Assembly: GCF_036320965.1 (NCBI RefSeq)
Contig: NC_092271.1
Span: forward strand, 12,486,596-12,550,595
Direction of reading: 5' to 3'
Source: Panulirus ornatus
Taxonomy: Eukaryota > Arthropoda > Malacostraca > Decapoda > Palinuridae
Length of the DNA: 64,000 nucleotides
The translations under genes and the position numbers were made by a program. The notes under the pieces were generated by a model. That model made no database searches and was not told the DNA's origin. It worked only from the letters and a program-made list of their open reading frames with translations. Below are positions 23,421 to 36,324 of this stretch, one piece after another; position 1 is the stretch's first letter; every line of letters starts with the position of its first letter.

Positions 23421-25345
23421 TACTTTGCTTTGTCGCTGTCCCCCACGCCTGTGAGGAAGCACAAGGAAACAGACGAAAGAAATGGCCCAACCCACTCCCA
23501 CACACATGCACACACGCAAACATACACACCCACACATCCCAACGTACACACATATATACACACACATATACACACATGCACACAATTCACACTGTCTGCC
23601 CCTACTCACCCCATCGCCACCCTGCCACACACAGAATAACATCCCCCTCCCCCCTCATGTGCGCGAGGCAGCGCCAGGAAAAGACAACAAAGGCCCCATT
23701 CGCTCACACTCAGTCTCCAGCTGTCATGCAATAATGCCCGAAACCACAGCTTCCTTTCCACATCCAGGCCCCACAGAACTTTCCATGGTTTACCCCAGAC
23801 ACTTCACATGCCCTCATTCAATCCATTGACAGCACGTCGACCCCGGTATACCACATCGATCCAATTCACTCTATTCCTTGCCCGCATTTCACCCTCCTGC
23901 ATGTTAAGGCCCTGATCACTCAAAATCTTTTTCACTCCATCTTTCCACCTCCAATTTGGTCTCCCACTTCTCCTCGTTCCCTCCAACTCCGACACATATA
24001 TCCTCTTGGTCAATCTTTCCTCACTCATTCTCTCCATGTGCCCAAACCATTTCAAAACACCCTCTTCTGCTCTCTCAACCACGCTCTTTTTATTTCCACA
24101 CATTTCTCTTACCCTTACATTACTTACTCGATCAAACCACCTCACACCACTTATTGTCCTCAAACATCTCATTTCCAGCACATCCACCCTCCTGCGCACA
24201 ACTCTATCCATAGCCCACGCCTCGCAACCATACAACATTGTTGGAACCACTATTCCTTCAAACATACCCATTTTTGCTTTCCAAGATAATGTTCTCCACT
24301 TCCACACATTCTTCATGGCTCCTAGGATTTTCGCCCCCTCCCCCACCCTATGATTTACTTCCGCTTCCATCCGCTGCTAGATCCACTCCCAGATATCTAA
24401 AACACTTTACTTCCTCCAGTTTTTCTCCATTCAAACTTACCTCCCAATGGACTTGACCCTCAACCCTACTGTACCTAATAACCTTGCTCTTATTCACATT
24501 TACTCTTAACTTTCTTCTTTCACACACTTTACCAAACTCAGTCACCAGCTTCTGCAGTTTCTCACATGAATCAGCCACCAGCGCTGTATCATCAGCGAAC
24601 AACAACTGACTCACTTCCCAAGCTCTCTCATCCCCAACAGACTTCATACTTGCCCCTCTTTCCAAAACTCTTGCATTCACCTCCCTAACAACCCCATCCA
24701 TAAACAAATTAAACAACCATGGAGACATCACACACCCTTGCCGCAAACCTACATTCACTGAGAACCAATCACTTTCCTCTCTTCCTGCACGTACACATGC
24801 CTTACATCCTCGATAAAAACTTTTCACTGCTTCTAACAACTTGCCTCCCACACCATATATTCTTAATACCTTCCACAGAGCATCTCTATCAACTCTATCA
24901 TATGCCTTCTCCAGATCCATAAATGCTACATACAAATCCATTTGCTTTTCTAAGTATTTCTCACATACATTCTTCAAAGCAAACACCTGATCCACACATC
25001 CTCTACCACTTCTGAAACCACACTGCTCTTCCCCAATCTCATGCTCTGTACATGCCTTCACCCTCTCAATCAATACCCTCCCATATAATTTACCAGGAAT
25101 ACTCAACAAACTTATACCTCTGTAATTTCAGCACTCACTCTTATCCCCTTTGCCTTTGTACAATGGCACTATGCACGCATTCTGCCAATCCTCAGGCACC
25201 TCACCATGAGTCATACATACATCAAATAACCTTACCAACCAGTCAATAATACAGTCACCCCCTTTTTTTAATAAATTCCACTGCAATACCATCCAAACCT
25301 GCTGCCTTGCCAGCTTTCATCTTCCGAAAAGCTTTTACTACCTAT
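23421..25345 (-). mobile_element. 5'-truncated LINE-A; left recombination partner of the 5.8-kb duplication
   Basis: Tail, long 3' UTR (23421-23800), C-terminal region (about 23804-24370) and RT with intact FADD (about 24590) up to the KAGKAAGLDG block near 25310. The frame breaks at about 24365, where the GTMEAE block is replaced by a GSGSKS reading. It meets the next copy head to head at 25345. Bases 23817-23825 are the left crossover tract of the duplication. Confidence 0.88.
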
Positions 25346-25917
25346 AGCATGGGCTATAGATAGAGTTGTGCGGAAGAGGGTGGATGTGTTGGAAATAAGA
25401 TGTTTGAGGACAATACGTGGTGTGAGGTGGTTTGATCGAGTAAGTAATGAAAGGGTAGGAGAGATGTGTGGTAATAAAAAGAGTGTGGTTGAGAGAGCAG
25501 AAGAGGGTGTTTTGAAACGGTTTGGTCACATGGAAAGAATGAGTGAGGGAAGATTGATAAAGAGGATATATGTGTCAGAGGTGGAGGGAGTGAGGAGAAG
25601 TGGGAGACCAAATAGGAGGTGGAAGGATGGAGTGAAAAAGATTTTGAGTGATTGGGGCCTGAACATGCAGGAGGGTGAAAGGTGTGCAAGGAACAGAGTG
25701 AATTGGAACGATGTGGTATACCGGGATTGACGTGCTGTCAATGGATTGAACAAGGGCACGTGAAGCGTCTGGGGTAAACAATGGAAAGTTCTGTTGGGCC
25801 TGGATGTGGAAAGGGTAGCTGTGGTTTCAGTGCATTATACATGACAGCTAGAAACTGAGTGTGAACCAATGTGGCCTTTGTTGTCTATTCCTAGTGCTAC
25901 CTTGCGCACATGCGGGG
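25346..25917 (+). mobile_element. LINE-A C-terminal/3' UTR fragment interrupted by the Penelope-like element (unit 1)
   Basis: Starts at ATGGGCTATAGATAGAGTTG (the W-A-(I/M)-DRVV block), encodes the C-terminal region to about 25730 and enters the long 3' UTR. It stops at GCACATGCGGGG, where Penelope-like sequence begins at 25918. No remainder of this 3' UTR was found after the Penelope-like element. Confidence 0.87.
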
Positions 25918-27715
25918 TAGACAAATGTAACTATTTATCTAAAATGAATGGTCTTCTAAATGATGACACAACATATTCTAAACTTCGTAAAAATCTCTTA
26001 GAAGCAGTTAATTCTCATTTCAATAAAGAAATGAAGTTGTTGTTGAAAGGTAATAATTCTCTTATCAAAAGTTTGTCATCTTTGTCCCCTTCATTGCCAT
26101 ATATGAATGGACTTATCAAAACATAAACAGAATTTTCCAGCAAGACCTATAGTGAGTTCAGTAGGCTCCATCACATATAAATTGTCAAAATGGTTAGTTT
26201 CTTTATTAAGCCCTTTAGTGGGTGAGGTATCAAATTCTAATATCATGAACAATGTAGATTTAGTCAACAAGCTTAACAATATGAATGTTAATTCTGATTT
26301 CAAACTAGTTAGCTTTGATGTTTCCTTGCTTTTCACTAAAGTTCCAGTTCATGACCTTTTAGAATATTTATTTGATGTCTTGAGTGATATTCATTTACCT
26401 GTCTCAAAGTCTGTTTTCATTGAACTGATAAAATTGTGTATAAAAGACTGTGTATCTCAATTCAATGGAGATTATTATGCTCAAAACTTTGGTATGGCAA
26501 TGGGTAACCTTCTTTCACCTGTACTAAGTAATCTTTATGTGAAATTTTTGAAACAAAATTACAAAAGGATATCTTACCTTCTAATGCAATTTGGTTTAGG
26601 TAAGTAGATGATGTTCTATGTGTTTGGCCAACAAATGAAAATTTACAAATATTTCTTCCCTTACTTAACAATTTAGTACCTTCCATAAAATTTACTGTAA
26701 AAGTGAAAATAATGGTATGTTACCCTTTTTTGATTGCATGATTCATAGACAAGGAAACAAGTTTAAGTTTAGCATATACAGAAAACCCACCAATGTATGC
26801 TCATATATCCATTATTACTCATCTCAACATGAGAGTTAAATTATCATAATTCAATCTATGTTCCTTAGGGCATTTCGTATTTGCAGTCCAGAGTTTATTG
26901 ATGATGAGTTTGAGAAGATATATTCTATTGGATCTAAGTTAAAGTACCCTAGATCTTTCATTGATAAATCCCTTAAGTTAGCAAAGAAATCATTTTATAG
27001 AGTTGAGCCCAAACCTCCCATTGACACTAAGAATCTTTAGTTCTCCCTTTTAATAATAATTTCACTTCACTTCCCATGTTGCTTAAATCCTTTAATGTAA
27101 ATGTTGCCTTTAGCAACAATAATACTATAATGAATATGTTAATCAGGAATTCACCAGAAAATTCTCTTGCATGCATCTATAAAGTGCCTTGTGGAAATTG
27201 ATATATTTTATGTTGGTCAGACTGGTAAGGATCTTTCTGTTAGCCTTAAGCAACATAAATATAGTATAAGAACGGGACAAGAATCAAAGCCTTGTTTAAT
27301 CACGTTAAAAACTGTGATCATTGTATTGACTGGAGTAATGCCATCTCAGTTATTAACTTTATTACCGAGAGAAATATCATTAAATCTTCTATTATTAAAT
27401 ACACAAAGAATTATAATCTTAATATTAGTGATGGTCTATACAAATTAGATATCTTTATTGTTGATAAAATTTGTAAAATGATAAGTTTATGAACACTCGT
27501 ATGTTTTGGACAATCACGTTTACCAAATGGCATCCTAGCTTCGTCTCTTCGATGTATATCAACTGACATATTTCTCTCTTGTGTCTCCCCTGATGATATG
27601 ATTATTAAAAGTAAGTGCACTTAGGAACTTATCATGTTTCATTTAACACATGGACTCATAGGAATATCTTGATCATGCGCAAAGTTGTGATCCTTTCAAA
27701 CATATATATATATAT
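25918..27715 (+). mobile_element. Degenerate Penelope-like element, unit 1 copy
   Basis: RT-domain pieces in order: LSKMNGLLNDDTTYSKL, FPARPIVSSVGSITYKLSKW, FKLVSFDVSLLFTKVPV, FGMAMGNLLSPVLSNLYVKF, WFR-stop-VDD and RKPTNVCSYIHYYSS. A GIY-YIG endonuclease follows: IYKVPCGN, then FYVGQTGKDL, SLKQHKYSIRTG, FNHVKNCDHCIDW and ITERNIIK. RT plus a C-terminal GIY-YIG nuclease defines Penelope-like retroelements. The catalytic YVDD tyrosine is a stop (TAA at 26601-26603). Frameshifts lie near 26125, 26580, 26700, 27035, 27195 and 27295. The 5' end is truncated. It ends in a (TA)n tract against a LINE-A copy. Confidence 0.9.
27581..27630 (+). other. Decayed hammerhead ribozyme motif at the Penelope-like 3' end (unit 1)
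   Basis: CTGATGA (27590-27596) is followed by a would-be stem II (TATG ATTATT AAAA), then GTAA where the core requires GAAA. Next come a two-base stem III closed by the TGCA loop (27611-27622) and the 3' side of stem I (AGGAAC against CTCCC). Known Penelope-like elements carry minimal type I hammerheads with very short stem III. Here the GAAA box, stem II and the first stem I pair are mutated, so self-cleavage is not expected. Confidence 0.62.
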
Positions 27716-29330
27716 GTTTGCTTTGAAGAATGTATGTGAGAAATACTTAGAAAAGCAAATGGATTTGTATGTAGCATTTATGGATCTGGAGAAGGCATAT
27801 GATAGAGTTGATAGAGATGCTCTGTGGAAGGTATTAAGAATATATGGTCTGGGGGGCAAGTTGTTAGAAGCAGTGAAAAGTTTTTATCGAGGATGTAAGG
27901 CATGGTGTACATGTAGGAAGAGAGGAAAGTGATTGGTTCTCAGTGAATGTTGGTTTGCGGCAGGGGTGTGTGATGTCTCCATGGTTGTTTAATTTTTTAT
28001 GGATGGAGTTGTTAGGGAGGTGAATGCAAGAGTTTTGGAAAGAGGGGCAAGTATGCAGTCTGTTGTGGATGAGAGAGCTTGGGAAGTGAGTCAGTTGTTG
28101 TTCGCTGATGATACAGCACTGGTGGCTGATTTGGGTGAGAAACTGCAGAAGCTGGTGACTGAGTTTGGTAAAGTGTGTGAAGGAAGAAAGCTGAGAGTAA
28201 ATGTGAATAAGAGCAAGGTTATTAGGTACAGTAGGGTTGAGGGACAAGTCAACTGGGAGGTAAGTTTGAATGGAGAAAAACTGGAGGAAGTAAAGTGTTT
28301 TAGATATCTGGGAGTGGATTTGGCAGTGGATGGAACCATGGAAGCGGAAGTGAATCATAGGGTGGGGAAGGGGCAAAAGTTCTGGGAGTGTTGAAGAATG
28401 TGTGGAAGTCAAGAACATTATCTCGGAAAACAAAAATGGGTATGTTTGAAGGAATAGTGGTTCCGACAATGTTATATGGTTGCGAGGTGTGGGCTACAGA
28501 TAGAGTTGTGCGGAGGAGGATGGATGTGCTGGAAATGAGATGTCTGAGGACAATATGTGGTGTGAGGTGGTTTGATCGAGTAAGTAATAATAAGGTAAGA
28601 GGGATGTGTGGTAATAAAAAGTGTGTGGTAAAGAGAGCAGAAGAGGGTGTTTTGAAATGGTTTGGTCACATGGAGAGAATGAGTGAGGAAAGATTGACCA
28701 AGAAAATATATGTGTCAGAGGTGGAGGGAATGAGGAGAAGTGGGAGATCAAATTGGAGGTGGAAAGATGGAGTGAAAAAGATTTTGAGTGATCAGGGCCT
28801 GAACATGCAGGAGGGTAAAAGGCGTGCAAGGAATTGAGTGAATTGAAACGATGTGGTATACCGGGGTCGACATGCTGTCAATGGATAGAACGAGGGCGTG
28901 TGAAGTGTCTGGGGTAAACCATGGAAAGTTCTGTGGGGCCTGGACGTGGAAAGGGAGCTATGGTTTCAGTGCATTATACCTGACAGCTAGAGACTGAGTG
29001 TGAACGAATGTGGCCTTTGCTGTTTTTTCCTAACACTACCTTGTGCACATGTGGGGGTTGTTATTTCATGTGTGGCAAGTGTGGCGATGGGAAAGAATAA
29101 AGGCAGACAATATGAATTATGTACATGTGTGTATATATGTATATGTCTGTGTGTGTATATATATGTATATGTTGAGATGTATAAGTATGTATATTTGCGT
29201 GAGGACGTGTATGTATATACATGTGTATGTGGGTGGGTTGGGCCATTCTTTCGTCTGTTTCCTTGCACTACCTCGCTATCACAGGAGACAGCGACAAAGC
29301 AAAATAAATAAAACAAATAAATATTATTTT
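27716..29330 (+). mobile_element. 5'-truncated LINE-A (unit 1)
   Basis: Begins directly after (TA)n at the FALKNVCEKYLEK block. It contains RT with FADD at about 28105, the C-terminal region, the long 3' UTR and a tail GACAGCGACAAAGCAAAATAAA. Frameshifts are at 27904 (extra G), near 28005 (shared with unit 2) and near 28370. Confidence 0.88.
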
Positions 29331-31178
29331 ATACATACACGTCCACACATCTCAACGTATACATATATATGCACACACTGACATATGCATATCATATATA
29401 CACATGTACATAATTCATACTGTCTGCCTTTATTCATTCCCATCACCACCCCACCTGTACACATGAAATGCCAACCCCCCCCCCCCAAATGTGCGCGAGG
29501 TAGCGCTAGGAAAAGACAACAAAGGCCACATTTGTTCACACTCAGTCTGTAGCTGTCATGTAATAATGCACCGAAACTACAGCTCCCTTTCCACATCCAG
29601 GCCCCACAGAACTATCCATGGTTTACCCCAGACACTTCACATGCCCTGGTTCAATCCATTGACAGCACGTCGACCCCGGTATACCACATCGATCCAATTC
29701 ACTCTATTCCTTGCCCGCATTTCACCCTCCTGCATGTTAAGGCCCTGATCACTCAAAATCTTTTTCACTCCATCTTTCCACCTCCAATTTGGTCTCCCAC
29801 TTCTCCTCGTTCCCTCCAACTCCGACACATATATCCTCTTGGTCAATCTTTCCTCACTCATTCTCTCCATGTGCCCAAACCATTTCAAAACACCCTCTTC
29901 TGCTCTCTCAACCACGCTCTTTTTATTTCCACACATTTCTCTTACCCTTACATTACTTACTCGATCAAACCACCTCACACCACTTATTGTCCTCAAACAT
30001 CTCATTTCCAGCACATCCACCCTCCTGCGCACAACTCTATCCATAGCCCACGCCTCGCAACCATACAACATTGTTGGAACCACTATTCCTTCAAACATAC
30101 CCATTTTTGCTTTCCAAGATAATGTTCTCCACTTCCACACATTCTTCATGGCTCCCAGGATTTTCGCCCCCTCCCCCACCCTATGATTTACTTCCGCTTC
30201 CATCCGCTGCTAGATCCACTCCCAGATATCTAAAACACTTTACTTCCTCCAGTTTTTCTCCATTCAAACTTACCTCCCAATGGACTTGACCCTCAACCCT
30301 ACTGTACCTAATAACCTTGCTCTTATTCACATTTACTCTTAACTTTCTTCTTTCACACACTTTACCAAACTCAGTCACCAGCTTCTGCAGTTTCTCACAT
30401 GAATCAGCCACCAGCGCTGTATCATCAGCGAACAACAACTGACTCACTTCCCAAGCTCTCTCATCCCCAACAGACTTCATACTTGCCCCTCTTTCCAAAA
30501 CTCTTGCATTCACCTCCCTAACAACCCCATCCATAAACAAATTAAACAACCATGGAGACATCACACACCCTTGCCGCAAACCTACATTCACTGAGAACCA
30601 ATCACTTTCCTCTCTTCCTACACGTACACATGCCTTACATCCTCGATAAAAACTTTTCACTGCTTCTAACAACTTGCCTCCCACACCATATATTCTTAAT
30701 ACCTTCCACAGAGCATCTCTATCAACTCTATCATATGCCTTCTCCAGATCCATAAATGCTACATACAAATCCATTTGCTTTTCTAAGTATTTCTCACATA
30801 CATTCTTCAAAGCAAACACCTGATCCACACATCCTCTACCACTTCTGAAACCACACTGCTCTTCCCCAATCTCATGCTCTGTACATGCCTTCACCCTCTC
30901 AATCAATACCCTCCCATATAATTTACCAGGAATACTCAACAAACTTATACCTCTGTAATTTCAGCACTCACTCTTATCCCCTTTGCCTTTGTACAATGGC
31001 ACTATGCACGCATTCTGCCAATCCTCAGGCACCTCACCATGAGTCATACATACATCAAATAACCTTACCAACCAGTCAATAATACAGTCACCCCCTTTTT
31101 TTAATAAATTCCACTGCAATACCATCCAAACCTGCTGCCTTGCCAGCTTTCATCTTCCGCAAAGCTTTTACTACCTAT
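29331..31178 (-). mobile_element. Hybrid LINE-A at the junction of the 5.8-kb duplication
   Basis: The lower-coordinate part (to about 29650) is identical to the 3' UTR of the copy at 35166-36327. The rest is identical to the copy at 23421-25345, with the switch inside the 9-bp TTCAATCCA at 29650-29658. It lacks the terminal tail block, starting at the TG/TA-rich part of the 3' UTR and facing the tail of the preceding plus copy. The frame covers RT with FADD (30181-30942) and the C-terminal region (29637-30203). Confidence 0.9.
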
Positions 31179-31750
31179 AGCATGGGCTATAGATAGAGTT
31201 GTGCGGAAGAGGGTGGATGTGTTGGAAATAAGATGTTTGAGGACAATACGTGGTGTGAGGTGGTTTGATCGAGTAAGTAATGAAAGGGTAAGAGAGATGT
31301 GTGGTAATAAAAAGAGTGTGGTTGAGAGAGCAGAAGAGGGTGTTTTGAAACGGTTTGGTCACATGGAAAGAATGAGTGAGGGAAGATTGATAAAGAGGAT
31401 ATATGTGTCAGAGGTGGAGGGAGTGAGGAGAAGTGGGAGACCAAATAGGAGGTGGAAGGATGGAGTGAAAAAGATTTTGAGTGATTGGGGCCTGAACATG
31501 CAGGAGGGTGAAAGGTGTGCAAGGAACAGAGTGAATTGGAACGATGTGGTATACCGGGGTTGACGTGCTGTCAATGGATTGAACAAGGGCACGTGAAGCG
31601 TCTGGGGTAAACAATGGAAAGTTCTGTTGGGCCTGGATGTGGGAAGGGTAGCTGTGGTTTCAGTGCATTATACATGACAGCTAGAAACTGAGTGTGAACC
31701 AATGTGGCCTTTGTTGTCTATTCCTAGTGCTACCTTGCGCACATGCGGGG
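31179..31750 (+). mobile_element. LINE-A C-terminal/3' UTR fragment (unit 2)
   Basis: Duplicate of 25346-25917 with three or so substitutions (for example AAGGGTAAGAG for AAGGGTAGGAG). It is again cut at GCACATGCGGGG by the Penelope-like element. Confidence 0.87.
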
Positions 31751-33550
31751 TAGACAAATGTAACTATTTATCTAAAATGAATGGTCTTCTAAATGATGAC
31801 ACAACATATTCTAAACTTCGTAAAAATCTCTTAGAAGCAGTTAATTCTCATTTCAATAAAGAAATGAAGTTGTTGTTGAAAGGTAATAATTCTCTTATCA
31901 AAAGTTTGTCATCTTTGTCCCCTTCATTGCCATATATGAATGGACTTATCAAAACATAAACAGAATTTTCCAGCAAGACCTATAGTGAGTTCAGTAGGCT
32001 CCATCACATATAAATTGTCAAAATGGTTAGTTTCTTTATTAAGCCCTTTAGTGGGTGAGGTATCAAATTCTAATATCATGAACAATGTAGATTTAGTCAA
32101 CAAGCTTAACAATATGAATGTTAATTCTGATTTCAAACTAGTTAGCTTTGATGTTTCCTTGCTTTTCACTAAAGTTCCAGTTCATGACCTTTTAGAATAT
32201 TTATTTGATGTCTTGAGTGATATTCATTTACCTGTCTCAAAGTCTGTTTTCATTGAACTGATAAAATTGTGTATAAAAGACTGTGTATCTCAATTCAATG
32301 GAGATTATTATGCTCAAAACTTTGGTATGGCAATGGGTAACCTTCTTTCACCTGTACTAAGTAATCTTTATGTGAAATTTTTGAAACAAAATTACAAAAG
32401 GATATCTTACCTTCTAATGCAATTTGGTTTAGGTAAGTAGATGATGTTCTATGTGTTTGGCCAACAAATGAAAATTTACAAATATTTCTTCCCTTACTTA
32501 ACAATTTAGTACCTTCCATAAAATTTACTGTAGAAAGTGAAAATAATGGTATGTTACCCTTTTTTGATTGCATGATTCATAGACAAGGAAACAAGTTTAA
32601 GTTTAGCATATACAGAAAACCCACCAATGTATGCTCATATATCCATTATTACTCATCTCAACATGAGAGTTAAATTATCATAATTCAATCTATGTTCCTT
32701 AGGGCATTTCGTATTTGCAGTCCAGAGTTTATTGATGATGAGTTTGAGAAGATATATTCTATTGGATCTAAGTTAAAGTACCCTAGATCTTTCATTGATA
32801 AATCCCTTAAGTTAGCAAAGAAATCATTTTATAGAGTTGAGCCCAAACCTCCCATTGACACTAAGAATCTTTTAGTTCTCCCTTTTAATAATAATTTCAC
32901 TTCACTTCCCATGTTGCTTAAATCCTTTAATGTAAATGTTGCCTTTAGCAACAATAATACTATAATGAATATGTTAATCAGGAATTCACCAGAAAATTCT
33001 CTTGCATGCATCTATAAAGTGCCTTGTGGAAATTGATATATTTTATGTTGGTCAGACTGGTAAGGATCTTTCTGTTAGCCTTAAGCAACATAAATATAGT
33101 ATAAGAACGGGACAAGAATCAAAGCCTTGTTTAATCACGTTAAAAACTGTGATCATTGTATTGACTGGAGTAATGCCATCTCAGTTATTAACTTTATTAC
33201 CGAGAGAAATATCATTAAATCTTCTATTATTAAATACACAAAGAATTATAATCTTAATATTAGTGATGGTCTATACAAATTAGATATCTTTATTGTTGAT
33301 AAAATTTGTAAAATGATAAGTTTATGAACACTCGTATGTTTTGGACAATCACGTTTACCAAATGGCATCCTAGCTTCGTCTCTTCGATGTATATCAACTG
33401 ACATATTTCTCTCTTGTGTCTCCCCTGATGATATGATTATTAAAAGTAAGTGCACTTAGGAACTTATCATGTTTCATTTAACACATGGACTCATAGGAAT
33501 ATCTTGATCATGCGCAAAGTTGTGATCCTTTCAAACATATATATATATAT
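31751..33550 (+). mobile_element. Degenerate Penelope-like element, unit 2 copy
   Basis: Duplicate of 25918-27715 and slightly better preserved. Two one-base deletions of unit 1 (in the FTVESENNG block near 32531 and in NLLVLPFNNN near 32871) are absent here, so the frame 32692-33036 runs from RT into the start of the GIY-YIG domain. The YVDD tyrosine stop (TAA 32434-32436) and the frameshifts in the endonuclease domain are shared, so they predate the duplication. Confidence 0.9.
33416..33465 (+). other. Decayed hammerhead ribozyme motif (unit 2)
   Basis: Same sequence as at 27581-27630: CTGATGA at 33425-33431, GTAA in place of GAAA, and a TGCA-capped stem III. The mutations predate the duplication. 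Confidence 0.6.
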
Positions 33551-35165
33551 GTTTGCTTTGAAGAATGTATGTGAGAAATACTTAGAAAAGCAAATGGATT
33601 TGTATGTAGCATTTATGGATCTGGAGAAGGCATATGATAGAGTTGATAGAGATGCTCTGTGGAAGGTATTAAGAATATATGGTCTGGGGGGCAAGTTGTT
33701 AGAAGCAGTGAAAAGTTTTTATCGAGGATGTAAGGCATGTGTACATGTAGGAAGAGAGGAAAGTGATTGGTTCTCAGTGAATGTTGGTTTGCGGCAGGGG
33801 TGTGTGATGTCTCCATGGTTGTTTAATTTTTTATGGATGGAGTTGTTAGGGAGGTGAATGCAAGAGTTTTGGAAAGAGGGGCAAGTATGCAGTCTGTTGT
33901 GGATGAGAGAGCTTGGGAAGTGAGTCAGTTGTTGTTCGCTGATGATACAGCACTGGTGGCTGATTTGGGTGAGAAACTGCAGAAGCTGGTGACTGAGTTT
34001 GGTAAAGTGTGTGAAGGAAGAAAGCTGAGAGTAAATGTGAATAAGAGCAAGGTTATTAGGTACAGTAGGGTTGAGGGACAAGTCAACTGGGAGGTAAGTT
34101 TGAATGGAGAAAAACTGGAGGAAGTAAAGTGTTTTAGATATCTGGGAGTGGATTTGGCAGTGGATGGAACCATGGAAGCGGAAGTGAATCATAGGGTGGG
34201 GGAAGGGGCAAAAGTTCTGGGAGTGTTGAAGAATGTGTGGAAGTCAAGAACATTATCTCGGAAAACAAAAATGGGTATGTTTGAAGGAATAGTGGTTCCG
34301 ACAATATTATATGGTTGCGAGGCGTGGGCTACAGATAGAGTTGTGCGGAGGAGGATGGATGTGCTGGAAATGAGATGTCTGAGGACAATATGTGGTGTGA
34401 GGTGGTTTGATCGAGTAAGTAATAATAAGGTAAGAGAGATGTGTGGTAATAAAAAGTGTGTGGTAAAGAGAGCAGAAGAGGGTGTTTTGAAATGGTTTGG
34501 TCACATGGAGAGAATGAGTGAGGAAAGATTGACCAAGAAAATATATGTGTCAGAGGTGGAGGGAATGAGGAGAAGTGGGAGATCAAATTGGAGGTGGAAA
34601 GATGGAGTGAAAAAGATTTTGAGTGATCAGGGCCTGAACATGCAGGAGGGTAAAAGGCGTGCAAGGAATTGAGTGAATTGAAACGATGTGGTATACCGGG
34701 GTCGACATGCTGTCAATGGATAGAACGAGGGCGTGTGAAGTGTCTGGGGTAAACCATGGAAAGTTCTGTGGGGCCTGGACGTGGAAAGGGAGCTATGGTT
34801 TCAGTGCATTATACCTGACAGCTAGAGACTGAGTGTGAACGAATGTGGCCTTTGCTGTTTTTTCCTAACACTACCTTGTGCACATGTGGGGGTTGTTATT
34901 TCATGTGTGGCAAGGTGGCGATGGGAAAGAATAAAGGCAGACAATATGAATTATGTACATGTGTGTATATATGTATATGTCTGTGTGTGTATATATATGT
35001 ATATGTTGAGATGTATAAGTATGTATATTTGCGTGAGGACGTGTATGTATATACATGTGTATGTGGGTGGGTTGGGCCATTCTTTCGTCTGTTTCCTTGC
35101 ACTACCTCGCTATCACAGGAGACAGCGACAAAGCAAAATAAATAAAACAAATAAATATTATTTTA
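33551..35165 (+). mobile_element. 5'-truncated LINE-A (unit 2)
   Basis: Duplicate of 27716-29330. The frame is better here: 33833-34672 is open through FADD and the whole C-terminal region, and 33450-33857 covers the preceding RT part. Only one frame break remains, near 33830 (TTTAATTTTTTATGG, one base short of TTTAATTTGTTTATGG). Confidence 0.88.
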
Positions 35166-36324
35166 TACATACACGTCCACACATCTCAACGTATACATAT
35201 ATATGCACACACTGACATATGCATATCATATATACACATGTACATAATTCATACTGTCTGCCTTTATTCATTCCCATCACCACCCCACCTGTACACATGA
35301 AATGCCAACCCCCTCCCCCCAAATGTGCGCGAGGTAGCGCTAGGAAAAGACAACAAAGGCCACATTTGTTCACACTCAGTCTGTAGCTGTCATGTAATAA
35401 TGCACCGAAACTACAGCTCCCTTTCCACATCCAGGCCCCACAGAACTATCCATGGTTTACCCCAGACACTTCACATGCCCTGGTTCAATCCAGTGACAGA
35501 ATGTCAACCCCGGTATACCACATCGTTCCAATTCACTCTATTCCTTGCACGCCTTTCACCATCCTGCATGTTCAGGCCCCGATCACTCAAAATCTTTTTC
35601 ACTCCATCTTTCCACCTCCAATTTGGTCTTCCACTTCTCCTCGTTCCCTCCACCGCTGACACATATATCCTCTTGGTCAATCTTTCCTCACTCATTCTCT
35701 CGATGTGGCCAAACCATTTCAAAACACCCTCTTCTACTCTCTCAACCACACTCTTTTTATTACCACACATCTCTCTTACCCTATTATTACTTACTCGATC
35801 AAACCACCTCACACCACATATTGTCCTCAAACATCTCATTTCCAGCACATCCATCCTCCTCCGCACAACTCTATCTATAGCCCACGCCTCGCAACCATAA
35901 AACATTGGTGGAACCACTATTCCTTCAAACATAGCCATTTTTGCTTTCTGAGATAATGTTCTCAACTTCCACACATTCTTCAACGCTCACAGAACTTTCG
36001 CCCCTCCCCCACCCTATGATTCACTTCCACTTCCATGGTTCCATCCGCTGTCAAATCCATTCCCAGATATCTAAAACACTTCATGTCCTACAGTTTTTCT
36101 CCATTCAAACTTACCTCCCAGATGACTTGTCCCTCAACCCTACTGTACCTAATAACCTTGCTCTCATTCACATTTACTCTCAGCTTTCTTCTTTCACACA
36201 CTTTACCAAACTCAGTTACCAGCTTCTGCAGTTTCTCACATGAATCAGCCACCAGTGCTGTATCATCAGCGAACAACAACTGACTCACTTCCCAAGGTCT
36301 CTCATCCACAACAGCCTGCATACT

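Larger units (their letters stand above)
23817..35483. repeat. 5.83-kb direct tandem duplication (units 23817-29649 and 29650-35483)
   Basis: Both units contain, in order, a minus LINE-A, a plus LINE-A fragment, a Penelope-like element, a plus LINE-A and the tail of a minus LINE-A. The offset is 5833-5835 throughout. By eye I count about fifteen differences, roughly 99.7% identity, mostly single bases and homopolymer-length changes. The junction at 29650-29658 (TTCAATCCA) lies in a hybrid LINE-A. To its left the sequence matches the right-hand copy at 35430-35483 (ACTATCCATGG, CCTGG); to its right it matches the left-hand copy at 23826 on (TTGACAGCACGTCG). This is the signature of unequal recombination between same-orientation repeats. 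Confidence 0.93.
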
